This document shows, piece by piece, positions 1 through 8,128 of a DNA stretch of 32,644 nucleotides (position 1 is its first letter; each line of letters starts with the position of its first letter). Source of the DNA: Bacteroidales bacterium (GTDB lineage: Bacteria; Bacteroidota; Bacteroidia; Bacteroidales; UBA932); the NCBI GenBank assembly GCA_017453565.1, contig JAFTEQ010000070.1, positions 1 through 32,644 on the forward strand, given 5' to 3'. Both the position numbers and the translations under genes were made by a program. The notes under the pieces were generated by a model. The model had not been told where the DNA came from, searched no databases, and saw nothing but the letters and a program-made list of their open reading frames with translations.

Positions 1-27
1 ACCCCCGGACAAGTATAGGGGGAGGGA

Positions 28-46
28 CCCGCCGCGAAGCGGTGGG
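28..46. repeat. GC-rich hairpin in left-edge noncoding DNA
   Basis: Bases 28-35 and 39-46 form an 8-bp stem (one G-T type mismatch) around a GAA triloop, within the 133 bases of noncoding DNA at the left edge. The gaagcgg unit recurs at about 64-70, so the stretch looks like a small palindromic intergenic repeat rather than a gene. No T-tract follows it on the minus strand, so I do not call it a terminator. The rest of 1-133 holds G-rich and C-rich runs and no recognisable gene. Confidence 0.35.
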
Positions 47-133
47 AGGGGCCGGAGTGGAGCGAAGCGGAACGGAGTCCCCCCGGCATCCCATACCCCT
101 CCCTACAAAAAAAGAGGTCAACTCACTTTTGAG

Positions 134-340
134 TCAACCTCCCCGGTATTCGAGCAAGTCGCCCGGCTGGCATTCCAGCGCCCTGCAAAGCGACTCCAGT
201 GTTGACAGGCGGATGGCCTTGGCCTTTCCGCACTTGAGGATGGACAAGTTCGACGGCGTTATGCCCACCCGTTCCGCCAGCTCACCGGAAGACATTTTCC
301 GGCGAGCCAGCATCACATCCAGGTTGACAATGACTGCCAT
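134..340 (-). CDS. Small helix-turn-helix regulator (Cro/CI type, YozG-like)
   Basis: A 68-residue protein made almost entirely of one XRE/Cro-CI helix-turn-helix domain. The recognition segment lies at about residues 18-50 (SGELAERVGITPSNLSILKCG), followed by the typical LSTLESLCRALECQPGDLLEY ending (seen at about residues 46-65). This length and ending fit the YozG/HTH_26 group of single-domain regulators, which bind DNA as dimers and carry no ligand domain. It sits 11 bases downstream of the flotillin stop codon, so it is probably the last gene of the nfeD-flotillin operon. Its target is unknown; autoregulation of the operon is possible but not shown by the sequence. Confidence 0.85.
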   Translation of the reverse strand: MAVIVNLDVMLARRKMSSGELAERVGITPSNLSILKCGKAKAIRLSTLESLCRALECQPGDLLEYRGG

Positions 341-351
341 AGACTGCTGCT

Positions 352-1725
352 TTACTTTTCAGGAGCGGGTTCCGCTTCTTCCGCAGCCTTCTGTTCCGCA
401 CCCTTAAGGTAGGAAGGCAGGTTCAGTCCGGCCATCTTGAACAGTTCGTCGAGCGGGGGCACGCTCTTCATCATTCCGGAGATGAAGTTGGACGTGGCGG
501 TCTTGCCGTCGGCTCCGTTGCCGCCGTCCCACACGGTCACCTTGTCGATATTGATGCCCTTCACAGCTTCCACCTGCGTCTTCACGAGTTCGGGGAGTTT
601 GTCGGCAATCATCATGAGCACGGCCTTCTGGGCATCGCCTTCGGCAGCCCCGACCAGGTTCTTGAAACCGTCTGCCTGCTTGGTGAGGATTTCCAGCATA
701 CCACGGGCCTGGGCATCCATCTTGGCGAAGATGGCGTCGGCTTCACCCTTTGCCTTGCGGCGGATCTTCTCGGCTTCGGCTTCGGCCTCGATGATGGCTT
801 TCTGCTTGTCAATCTCGGCAGCCACCACGATATTTGCCTTCTGGGTAGCCTGCTCGCGTTCGGCACGGGCAAGTTCAGCGTCGCGCTCGCTCTTGTAGGC
901 TTCCTCGAGGGCCTTTGCGGCCTGCACCTTCTCCGCGGCCACGGCCACACGGGCGGCTTCCGCTTCCTTTTCACGGCGGGCGGCTTCGGAGTTTGCAATC
1001 TCGATCTTGGCGTTGTTCTCACCCTTCACGGCGTCGGCATTGGCAGCGGCCACGTTCACACGGGTATCCTTGTCGGCCAGGGCCTTACCGGTTTCACCGA
1101 AACGGTTCTGCTCGGCAACGCTCTTCTTGGCGTCGTTGATGGCCTTGGCGGCGGCTTCCTTACCGAGGGCCTCAATGTAGCCCGACTCGTCACGGATATC
1201 GGTAACGTTCACGTTGATGAGCTTCAGACCGATCTTGCGGAGTTCGGCTTCCACGTTGGCGGAAACGCTGGCCAGGAACTTGTCGCGGTCGGCGTTGATC
1301 TCCTCAATGTCCATGGTGGCGATAACCAGACGCAACTGACCGAAGAGGATATCGGTAGCGATGCTCTGGATGTTGTCGGTGGTGAGTCCAAGGAGCCTTT
1401 CGGCCGCATTGGTCATAACCTCGGCCTCGGTGCTGATACCCACGGTGAAGCGGCAGGGAACGTCGACGCGGATGTTCTGCTTTGACAGGGCGTTGGTGAG
1501 GTTGCACTCAATGGAAATGGGCTTGAGGTCCAGCATGGCGTAATCCTGGAAGACGGGCCAGATGAAGGCGGCGCCTCCGTGGATGCATTTGGCAGACGAC
1601 TTGCGGCCGGTCTTACCGTAGATGACAAGGATCTTGTCGGAGGGACAACGGCGGTAGCGCCTCAGGATGGCCGTGAGCGTGATGAAGAGCACGGCCACAA
1701 TCACGAAAATAAGGGTAATTTCCAT
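352..1725 (-). CDS. Flotillin-family SPFH membrane scaffold protein
   Basis: A 457-residue protein with an N-terminal membrane anchor (about residues 2-24, then RRYRR), an SPFH/band-7 domain (about 28-200) and a long Ala/Glu/Lys-rich coiled coil (about 200-360) with repeated AEAEAEKIRRKAKGEADAI-type heptads. The C-terminal part (about 360-457) is the flotillin oligomerisation region. Flotillins assemble into large membrane rings that organise lipid microdomains. The gene follows the NfeD-like gene by 4 bases; this pairing is known from Bacillus yuaF-floT, which supports a FloT-like role. The length is close to that of bacterial FloT. Start chosen at the ATG just before the hydrophobic anchor. 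Confidence 0.93.
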   Translation of the reverse strand: MEITLIFVIVAVLFITLTAILRRYRRCPSDKILVIYGKTGRKSSAKCIHGGAAFIWPVFQDYAMLDLKPISIECNLTNALSKQNIRVDVPCRFTVGISTEAEVMTNAAERLLGLTTDNIQSIATDILFGQLRLVIATMDIEEINADRDKFLASVSANVEAELRKIGLKLINVNVTDIRDESGYIEALGKEAAAKAINDAKKSVAEQNRFGETGKALADKDTRVNVAAANADAVKGENNAKIEIANSEAARREKEAEAARVAVAAEKVQAAKALEEAYKSERDAELARAEREQATQKANIVVAAEIDKQKAIIEAEAEAEKIRRKAKGEADAIFAKMDAQARGMLEILTKQADGFKNLVGAAEGDAQKAVLMMIADKLPELVKTQVEAVKGINIDKVTVWDGGNGADGKTATSNFISGMMKSVPPLDELFKMAGLNLPSYLKGAEQKAAEEAEPAPEK

Positions 1726-1729
1726 ATGG

Positions 1730-2326
1730 CTAGATAATTAGTGAATTCGGAGCTTCAACAAGGAGGGTTTCTTCGCCCAGGACCTCCAGGACCTTGATGG
1801 GCGTGCCGGTGGGGATGGCGTCACCGTCGGTCACGGCGCCGTACTCGCGCACGGTCCCGTTGATGACGATCTGCACCTGTCCCTCGCCGGAACGGGCGGC
1901 GGGAATGGGGATGTAGCATTTTCCCGAGCACCCCACCGCACTCTTGTGCAGGTCTATGGTTCCCGACTGCTGCATGGAACTGAGCCATTTGAACAGGAAC
2001 ATCACGGCTGCGACCAGTGCGACGCCCACCAGGATGGACACGAAGATGAGCAGGGCCGTAGACGCAATCCGTTCCCGGAGCAGGATGGCCGACCAGCCGA
2101 AACCCAGGAAGAAATTGACAAAATTACGGAAGGTGTACAGATTGGTTCCGCCGTCCAGGTCATCGGGAAGACCCGAAGCGTCGTCAGGAATATCCATTCC
2201 GGAATCGGCGTCCGCTCCCAGGAAAGTCATCACACTTTGGACGACGAAAATCAGAGAAGCGACCAGGGTGACCCCCCAGAGCATTTTCATTGCGAGGCTG
2301 AGCCCCGCCCACCAGGTTGTAATCAT
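1730..2326 (-). CDS. NfeD-like membrane protein with C-terminal OB fold (YuaF-like)
   Basis: A 198-residue protein with three hydrophobic segments (about residues 12-36, 67-85 and 88-115) and a soluble C-terminal domain (about 125-198) whose beta-rich pattern (GKCYIPIPAARSGEGQVQI, TGTPIKVLEVLGEETLLVE) fits the NfeD OB fold. Between the first two hydrophobic segments lies an acidic, Asp/Gly-rich loop (about 38-60) that should be outside the cytoplasm. It lacks the N-terminal ClpP-like protease domain of long NfeD proteins, so it is the short type that partners with flotillin, as the next gene suggests. First gene of its operon, with a good promoter match at 2349-2378. The assignment to NfeD rests on topology and gene pairing more than on strong motifs. 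Confidence 0.82.
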   Translation of the reverse strand: MITTWWAGLSLAMKMLWGVTLVASLIFVVQSVMTFLGADADSGMDIPDDASGLPDDLDGGTNLYTFRNFVNFFLGFGWSAILLRERIASTALLIFVSILVGVALVAAVMFLFKWLSSMQQSGTIDLHKSAVGCSGKCYIPIPAARSGEGQVQIVINGTVREYGAVTDGDAIPTGTPIKVLEVLGEETLLVEAPNSLII

Positions 2327-2348
2327 AGTGCAATCAGTTTTGTTGTTG

Positions 2349-2378
2349 CAAATATAATAAATATTTATTGAGTTGCAA
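2349..2378 (-). promoter_or_regulatory. Bacteroidota-type promoter for the nfeD-flotillin operon
   Basis: On the minus strand TTG at 2376-2378 is followed after 19 bases by TATATTTG (2349-2356), matching the Bacteroidota -33 TTG / -7 TAnnTTTG promoter pattern. It lies 22 bases ahead of the NfeD-like start codon, in AT-rich DNA that contrasts with the GC-rich genes. Confidence 0.7.
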
Positions 2379-2434
2379 TAATTTTTTGCAAAATTTCAAA
2401 AAAACGACAAGAAGACCCCCTATCCAGGCCCGGA

Positions 2435-2465
2435 TTGGACAACAAGCGCGGAATTGCTACCTTTG
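2435..2465 (+). promoter_or_regulatory. Bacteroidota-type promoter for the nitroreductase gene
   Basis: TTG at 2435-2437, a 20-base spacer and TACCTTTG at 2458-2465 match the Bacteroidota promoter pattern. The box ends 22 bases before the ATG at 2488. Together with the opposed promoter at 2349-2378 it makes the 161-base intergenic region a divergent promoter. Confidence 0.68.
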
Positions 2466-2487
2466 CGGAAGTCAAAAACATTTTATT

Positions 2488-3021
2488 ATGGAAAACAGCG
2501 TGACCGAGGCGCTTCGGATGCGCCGCAGCATCCGCCGCTATAAGCCGGAACAGATCAGCGACGAGGAATTGAAAACCGTATTGGAAGCCGGCACCTGGGC
2601 CCCCACGGGCAAAGGAAGGCAAGACCCCTGGATCGTCGCTGTCCAGAAGCCCGGACTTCTGGAACGCATCTCCCGCATGAATGCCCGCCTCTGGGGACGG
2701 GAAGGCATCGATCCGTTCTATGGGGCACCCACCTATGTATTGGTGTTCGGCTCTGATCCGGAAGTCTGGCGCAATTCGGTATGCGACGGCACGCTGGTGC
2801 TAGGCAACATGATGATTGCCGCACACTCCATCGGGCTGGGTTCCTGTTGGATCAACCGTGAGCGCGAACTCTTCGCAACGGATGAAGGCCGCGCGCTGAT
2901 GCGCGAAATGGGACTGCCGGACGGCCTAATCGGTATAGGAGCGCTCGCCCTGGGCTATCCGGACGAAACTCCGGCCCAGCCCAAGGCGCGCAAAGAAAAC
3001 TACTATCGGATTATCCGCTAG
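2488..3021 (+). CDS. Nitroreductase-family NAD(P)H:FMN oxidoreductase
   Basis: A 177-residue single-domain nitroreductase. The family FMN-binding start is clear (RRSIRRYKPEQISDEEL at about residues 12-28, with the basic RRSIRRY motif), followed by APTGKGRQDPW (about 38-48), the GTLVLGNMMIAAHSIGLGSCWI helix (about 102-123) and the closing GIGALALGYPDE segment (about 150-162). Such enzymes are FMN-bound dimers that reduce quinones, nitro compounds or flavins; the real substrate cannot be read from sequence. The start at 2488 is chosen over an upstream in-frame ATG at 2368 because homology begins there and the promoter lies between the two. The stop codon overlaps that of the convergent phosphatase gene (CTAG, 3018-3021). 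Confidence 0.92.
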   Translation: MENSVTEALRMRRSIRRYKPEQISDEELKTVLEAGTWAPTGKGRQDPWIVAVQKPGLLERISRMNARLWGREGIDPFYGAPTYVLVFGSDPEVWRNSVCDGTLVLGNMMIAAHSIGLGSCWINRERELFATDEGRALMREMGLPDGLIGIGALALGYPDETPAQPKARKENYYRIIR

Positions 3022-5471
3022 CGCTGCAGCCGCAGGAGGAAGAACTCACGGGTTCCATCGCCTGCCGTTGCCACAGCTACGGCAAGGCCCTCACCGAGCG
3101 CCGAGACGCTGCCCTTCCCGTCAATGGACGCCAGCGTCGCCTTGCAGGCATAGAACGCGGGCTTCCCTTTCGGCTTCTCAACCTTCCCACCGGGAGCGTC
3201 GAAAACGAACCAGTCCACGGCACCGTCCAGCGAAGAAACCAGCTGTACGGGCTTCCCGGCCGGCACTTCTACGGGACGAAGGTTGAAGATACGGTTGTTG
3301 CCGTGCCCCAAGCGCAGCATCGTCACCCGGTCGTGCTTTTTCGATACCGAAACATAATCGATGGTCTGTTCGTTCACGCTTCCCTCCTTCTTCGCAGCCA
3401 GTTTTTTGGAATAAGGAAGCCGTACACCGGCGGTACTGTGCAGTTCGTCGGCAGCCGTGAGCACCTGGAAGACACCCCCAACCGTTCCTTCCATATCGGA
3501 ATGCCGATGACCGGAAAGGCAGATCAGGGCGGCGGGCTTACCCTTCAGGGTGGAAATCAGTTGCTCCGCTTCACGGTGCGAGGGCAGTTTGGTGTGGTTT
3601 TTGGCGAAGGGTACGTGCGAGAAGACAACCACGTCCCAGCCCTTGGGCAAGGTAGCCAGGGCTTGCTCGCGCATCCACGCGAACTGGGGTTTGGAAACGC
3701 CGTAAACCACGCGCCCCTCCTGGACGGAATCGGTTGAATCGAAAACCAGGTAGCGGATCTTGCCCGCCTTGTCATCTACATAATAATAACAGCCCTCGTC
3801 GGGTCCCACGGCTGCCGGTGTGCGCAGAGCACGCTGGAATTCAGCCGTCTGGGCGTCCGTCATGGTCTCGGACGGCTTTTTCTCATGGGTGTGCGAGGTG
3901 TAGTCGTGATTGCCGCGAACCGGACAGAGCGTACCGTAGCGATTGGCCTGCATCATCATGGTTTCAAACTGATCCATGGCCGGATACATGCTCTTCCCGT
4001 TGAGCGTGGCGTCACCACCGAAAAAGAGCCGCTGCGGGCCCAGTTTCTCCTGAAGATACTCCAGCACGGCACCGGAGTTGCCCGCATTGTCGGGGAAATG
4101 GACATCGGTCCAGAAGAAGAAGCCCGAGGCCTCGCCCTTCTTGAGCGCGGCAATCTCGGCAGCCTTGCCGTCAAGCCAGGAAGGATAATAGGCCGGAAGG
4201 TCACGATAGCCACCCGCCCGGCAGAGAATGTGCCGGCGCAGGTCGCTCCAGCGATAATACGGGCCGCTCACTGCCTCCAGTCCGGGAATACCGGTCTCAT
4301 TTTCGTTGCGCAGGATCTTCACCAGCACGTCGCCCGCCTTGTTGCGGTAGAAGATCAGCTGGAGGTTGCTGCACATGGGAATATATTTCCAGGCGGGCCA
4401 GGAAGCGGCCTGCAGGGGTGTGAGGGGCTTGTCGTAGCCCTCCACGCCCAGAAGGTTGAGCAGGGGCCCCAGGCCGCTGTCATGCCCGAAACGCAGGTCG
4501 GCGCAGTGTCCGTTGCCCGCAAGGGCGGCATCCGCCTCTTTCACGATACGCCGCCAGAGGGGCGCCGCCGTGGCCACACGCTTCTCCCAGCCGGGTGCAT
4601 AGGCACCGTAGCGCGCACAGAACGGAATATTGCGCACCTCGATGTACGATTCGAGTTCCTTCGTCGTGAAGAAGCGCAGCGGATCGAGTTCCAGGTCGAG
4701 ACAGGCTGCGCCCTGGGCCGCTTCAAGCAGGGTGTAGGCAAAGCGGTACGGACTCAGTTTCCCGATACGGTGCCGGATGGTTGAACGGTCGTTGATCAGC
4801 CGTCCCAGGAGCGAAGCGGTAGCAGGGCTGTTACGCAGCAGCGAATCGTACACGGGGGCATAGGCGTCACGGATCTGCCTGGCCAGGTCCTTGGGCAGAC
4901 GCACGGCCAGAGCGTCCCTGCGGCCACGCTCATCTTCCCCCTGGCTGTAGACACATTTAGGAAAGGATTTCCCGAGCTCATCCACAAACTCGCCCCGACT
5001 CCGGATGCAACGGGGAACGGTGGTGGAAAGAGCTGTCACCTGGGGTGCGTTCTTCTGACGGAACACGCCCGGGACACGACGGGCAAGGCGCGAAGCGATG
5101 CCCCGGTGTTCGCGGGCCCCGCGCTCCGTGAGCAAGCCTTCATGGCCCTTGTGTGCTTCTGCCATGGCGGCGAGTTCCTGCCGGAGTGAATCGCCCTGCG
5201 GCGTGAGGAAGCCCAGCCGCTGCAGTGAATCGAGCAGGGGCAGCACATTCTTGAATGCGGAAGAACTTGTCTGGTAGCGGCTTCCGTGACGGCCAAAATG
5301 ACTCACGTACACGGGGACATAGCCTTTTGGGGCCGGCGTATCGTGATACTCGGGAACTTCATAAGGATTGTGCCCCGCGGCGACATGATAGGGATACCTG
5401 GCAAGGTCCTGGGCAAAGAGGCCCGAGCCCAGCACAAGGGCCGCAAGTAGGAAAAGGAAACGTTTCATCAT
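3018..5471 (-). CDS. Bifunctional phosphatase: histidine acid phosphatase (MINPP-like) fused to calcineurin-like phosphoesterase
   Basis: An 817-residue exported protein with a signal peptide (about 1-20, cut near LFA-QD). Domain 1 (about 25-440) is a branch-2 histidine phosphatase: RHGSR at 61-65 holds the nucleophilic His, and HD at 330-331 is the usual second motif, as in MINPP-type phytases. Domain 2 (about 448-690) is a metallophosphoesterase with every metal motif intact: DVH 456-458, GGD 485-487, GNHD 520-523, SHVPF near 618-622 and GHRH 654-657. A further beta-rich tail (about 700-817) is unassigned. Two intact phosphatase folds in one chain is unusual. It overlaps the phosphodiesterase gene by 4 bases (ATGA) and ends the operon. 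Substrate unknown; phytate-like or glycan-bound phosphate are both plausible. Confidence 0.88.
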   Translation of the reverse strand: MMKRFLFLLAALVLGSGLFAQDLARYPYHVAAGHNPYEVPEYHDTPAPKGYVPVYVSHFGRHGSRYQTSSSAFKNVLPLLDSLQRLGFLTPQGDSLRQELAAMAEAHKGHEGLLTERGAREHRGIASRLARRVPGVFRQKNAPQVTALSTTVPRCIRSRGEFVDELGKSFPKCVYSQGEDERGRRDALAVRLPKDLARQIRDAYAPVYDSLLRNSPATASLLGRLINDRSTIRHRIGKLSPYRFAYTLLEAAQGAACLDLELDPLRFFTTKELESYIEVRNIPFCARYGAYAPGWEKRVATAAPLWRRIVKEADAALAGNGHCADLRFGHDSGLGPLLNLLGVEGYDKPLTPLQAASWPAWKYIPMCSNLQLIFYRNKAGDVLVKILRNENETGIPGLEAVSGPYYRWSDLRRHILCRAGGYRDLPAYYPSWLDGKAAEIAALKKGEASGFFFWTDVHFPDNAGNSGAVLEYLQEKLGPQRLFFGGDATLNGKSMYPAMDQFETMMMQANRYGTLCPVRGNHDYTSHTHEKKPSETMTDAQTAEFQRALRTPAAVGPDEGCYYYVDDKAGKIRYLVFDSTDSVQEGRVVYGVSKPQFAWMREQALATLPKGWDVVVFSHVPFAKNHTKLPSHREAEQLISTLKGKPAALICLSGHRHSDMEGTVGGVFQVLTAADELHSTAGVRLPYSKKLAAKKEGSVNEQTIDYVSVSKKHDRVTMLRLGHGNNRIFNLRPVEVPAGKPVQLVSSLDGAVDWFVFDAPGGKVEKPKGKPAFYACKATLASIDGKGSVSALGEGLAVAVATAGDGTREFFLLRLQR

Positions 5472-6427
5472 GCAAAAATGGATTCGGGGACTTCTCCCAC
5501 CCAGCAGTCGGGCTGTTCAAGGCCGAAGAGCCGCAGGATGACGGAAGCGGTATTCAAATGGTTGTTGGGCTCACTCATGACAAGACCTTTCCGGATGCCC
5601 GGACCGGATACGCCCCAGGGCACGAGCATTTCATGGGTAGTAACCCCGCCGTGACCCTTGTTGATTCCGCCGTGGTCGGTGAGGAAGAAGAAATGGGTAT
5701 CGTCATAGATTCCGGCCTCCTTCATCTTGGCAAGGAGTTCACCGATAGCCCGGTCACCTTCCTCTATGGAGGCAAGATACTCGGGAGACATCCAGGCATA
5801 GCGGTGGCCCGCATGGTCGGTATGCACTGAATACAGGAAAGTAACGGTGGGGACATTCCGGTTGTCGGTCATGAACTTGAGCGCACGCCCGTAATTCTCG
5901 GCATAGGCGTCTCCCTCCTCAAAATGCATGTCGTCGAAATGCTTCCAGTTGTAGGGGTTCGCCAGCGGATACCAATTCCAGTAGAAGGCATTCTTCACAC
6001 CGGGTACGTTCTCTTTTAGAATCTGGAACACAGAGGGATAATACCCTTCCGCGTCGGCTTTCACCGACGGCAGCACATGTTTGTCGATCTTCCACGAATT
6101 GTTCACCACCCCATGCACCTCAGGGCCGCTCCCGCAAAGGATGCTGGTCCAGTTGGGCAGGGTCACGGAGGGCATCACCACCCGCGTGTCGAGCGAGAGG
6201 GCACCCTTCGCAAGGAGGGCGTCGAGATTGGGAGTCCTGGCCTGCTTGAAGCCTTCCACGCAGATGCCGTCGAGGCCAAGCATCAGGATCCGTTTGGCTT
6301 TGATTCCTTTTTTTCCGGCTCTCGGACGGCCGGTCGCCAGAAGCGGCTCCGGCAGGGAAACGGAGACCCCCAGCGCGGCGGCGCCCGCCAGGGTCTGCTT
6401 CAGGAAATCTCTTCTTGAATTACTCAT
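5468..6427 (-). CDS. Type I phosphodiesterase / alkaline-phosphatase-superfamily enzyme, Tat-exported
   Basis: A 319-residue alkaline-phosphatase-superfamily enzyme. The N-terminus SRRDFLKQTLAGAAALG is a twin-arginine (Tat) signal, so it should be exported folded. Metal and catalytic residues are visible: Asp53 in GLDG, the likely Thr89 nucleophile in PSVTLPNW, HTDHAGH at 202-208, DHGG at 251-254 and His265 in TTHE. This matches the PF01663 nucleotide pyrophosphatase/phosphodiesterase group. It lies 12 bases after the GH27 gene and overlaps the phosphatase fusion by 4 bases, suggesting that it opens phosphodiesters whose phosphomonoester products go to that enzyme. The exact substrate is not readable; a sulfatase is unlikely because no CxPSR motif is present. 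Confidence 0.88.
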   Translation of the reverse strand: MSNSRRDFLKQTLAGAAALGVSVSLPEPLLATGRPRAGKKGIKAKRILMLGLDGICVEGFKQARTPNLDALLAKGALSLDTRVVMPSVTLPNWTSILCGSGPEVHGVVNNSWKIDKHVLPSVKADAEGYYPSVFQILKENVPGVKNAFYWNWYPLANPYNWKHFDDMHFEEGDAYAENYGRALKFMTDNRNVPTVTFLYSVHTDHAGHRYAWMSPEYLASIEEGDRAIGELLAKMKEAGIYDDTHFFFLTDHGGINKGHGGVTTHEMLVPWGVSGPGIRKGLVMSEPNNHLNTASVILRLFGLEQPDCWVGEVPESIFA

Positions 6428-6439
6428 CGTATAATATGG

Positions 6440-8128
6440 TTATTTCTTGTCTTTCCACCAAATGCCCTGGGCATAGTTCAGGCCCGGGGAGAGTTTCAGC
6501 AGACGGCAGCCGTGCGGGGGAAGTTCCGTTTCGAAGCGCCCGCCGCCGGGCTCCAGGGTCTGCAGGTCCTGCTGCCGCCAGAGGTCGCGGACGGTCTGCG
6601 GCTCCACCATCATATAATCGATTTCGGAAATGCCGAAGCCCACCCGCGCAGGGGCCTCGCCCGTATTGAACAGGGCCACTACCAGGCTCCCGTCCTCGAG
6701 CGGCTTATGGTAGGTGATGCACGCACCCTCTTCCCGCACCCGGGCCGCCGGATAGCCGAGCGGGTCCTGGTTCACGTCGAGCACTTCGCTGTTGGTGAGC
6801 AGGCCGTAGGTGAGGGCGTCCATCTCCGAGAGGTCACAGCCGATGAGCAGCGGAGAACAGAGGATGGCCCAGAGGGTGATGTGCGTGTACTGCTCGTCGG
6901 GCGTGAGACGGCAGGGACGGGTCTGTCCGGGCCGCTTCGGGTCGGCCACACGGCCGATCTCCAGCATATCGGCGTCGGGCCAGTGGCCGGGACCCGTATA
7001 GGCCGCCCAGCGGTCCATGACGGTGAAGCCGATCCGGTAGATGTTGCGCCACTCGTCAGTGATGTCGCTCGAGGTGCGCCAGGCATTGGAAAGGCGCAGG
7101 TAGGCGTCACCCAGGCCGATGGGCGCCCGGTTGGAGAGACTGTACACGATGCTGCGGCCGCTTTTCTCCAAAGCCTCGTGCATGGTGCGGATGCTGAAAT
7201 AGTCGTTGGGATGCCAGTCGTATTTGAGGAAGTCCACGCCCCAATCAGCCCACTGCCGGGCGTCGGTATCCATGTGCAGATAACGGCCGTGGTAGCGGTA
7301 GGCGTCCCATTCTCCCGGACCGTAGCCGCCCGGTTTCACGAAGCCGTGGTACTCGTTGCACTGCCCTTCCTCAACCCACCAGGACGTCCCGTCGGGCCGG
7401 CTGGAAGAAGAGCCGACCGATCCGCCGGGGCACATGATCCAGGGGCTGGAATAGATGCCGAATTTGAGGCCACGCCCATGCAGGTAATCGGCCAGTCCCT
7501 TCATGTCAGGGAACTTGTCGTTGGGCTGCAGGGGGGCATCGGCCCCGGGGCGGTCGAATTGCCAGCCTTCGTCAATGTTCACATACGACCAGCCGTAGCG
7601 GTCGAGCCCCAGGGCGAGCAGGGCGTCGGCCGACTGCCGCATCTTCTCCTGCGATACGCTCATGCGCCAGCAGTTCCAGGAATTCCAGCCCAAGGGCGGC
7701 GTGAGGGAGAGACGCTCCCCTATCTCGATGCGCAATTCGCGCCTGTTTTCTCCCAGCGCGTTCCGCGCGATGAGTTCCACCCGGTACGAACCGGCCTTAC
7801 GCACACATCCGCTGATGATTCCGCTGCGCGCATCGAGCCGCAGTCCGCGCGGAAGGCCCTTCGCTGCAAAGTGCATGGGGCGGTCGCCCGTCGCCGGAAT
7901 CTTGAAAAGAAACGGAGTTCCGGGCCGGTTTCCGTAGACCCGGGGCCCGTTGATGCGGGGCTCGGCCGGGGCGGGCGGGGTGAGCACGTAGACGGATGTA
8001 CTGTCGTGCGGGATGCACAGGGGCGCGTCGTCAGGCGCCGGTGCAGCCGGAGTCTGCCCCTGCGAGCAGCCAAGGGGCGGCAGGCAGAGGCAGAGGGCAA
8101 TCAGGGAAAAAAAGACGGAACGGCTCAT
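6440..8128 (-). CDS. GH27 alpha-galactosidase-like lipoprotein with N-terminal Ig-like domain
   Basis: A 562-residue protein beginning with a lipoprotein signal (lipobox PPLGC, Cys21), so probably lipid-anchored. Residues about 60-137 resemble the small Ig-like He_PIG domain (GLPRGLRLDARSGIISG). The GH27 barrel runs about 143-470: it opens with TPPLGWNSWNCW, has the nucleophile Asp304 in LKYDW and the likely acid/base Asp355 in RTSSDITDEW; a C-terminal beta domain follows (about 475-555). GH27 enzymes are retaining alpha-galactosidases or alpha-N-acetylgalactosaminidases. The gene overlaps the upstream lyase gene by 4 bases (ATGA). Residue choices deciding Gal versus GalNAc cannot be settled by eye. 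Confidence 0.93.
   Translation of the reverse strand: MSRSVFFSLIALCLCLPPLGCSQGQTPAAPAPDDAPLCIPHDSTSVYVLTPPAPAEPRINGPRVYGNRPGTPFLFKIPATGDRPMHFAAKGLPRGLRLDARSGIISGCVRKAGSYRVELIARNALGENRRELRIEIGERLSLTPPLGWNSWNCWRMSVSQEKMRQSADALLALGLDRYGWSYVNIDEGWQFDRPGADAPLQPNDKFPDMKGLADYLHGRGLKFGIYSSPWIMCPGGSVGSSSSRPDGTSWWVEEGQCNEYHGFVKPGGYGPGEWDAYRYHGRYLHMDTDARQWADWGVDFLKYDWHPNDYFSIRTMHEALEKSGRSIVYSLSNRAPIGLGDAYLRLSNAWRTSSDITDEWRNIYRIGFTVMDRWAAYTGPGHWPDADMLEIGRVADPKRPGQTRPCRLTPDEQYTHITLWAILCSPLLIGCDLSEMDALTYGLLTNSEVLDVNQDPLGYPAARVREEGACITYHKPLEDGSLVVALFNTGEAPARVGFGISEIDYMMVEPQTVRDLWRQQDLQTLEPGGGRFETELPPHGCRLLKLSPGLNYAQGIWWKDKK

Noticed and set aside
5468-6427. Sulfatase
   Set aside because: No C/SxPxR sulfatase signature; the Thr in PSVTLPNW and the DHGG motif fit the phosphodiesterase group.
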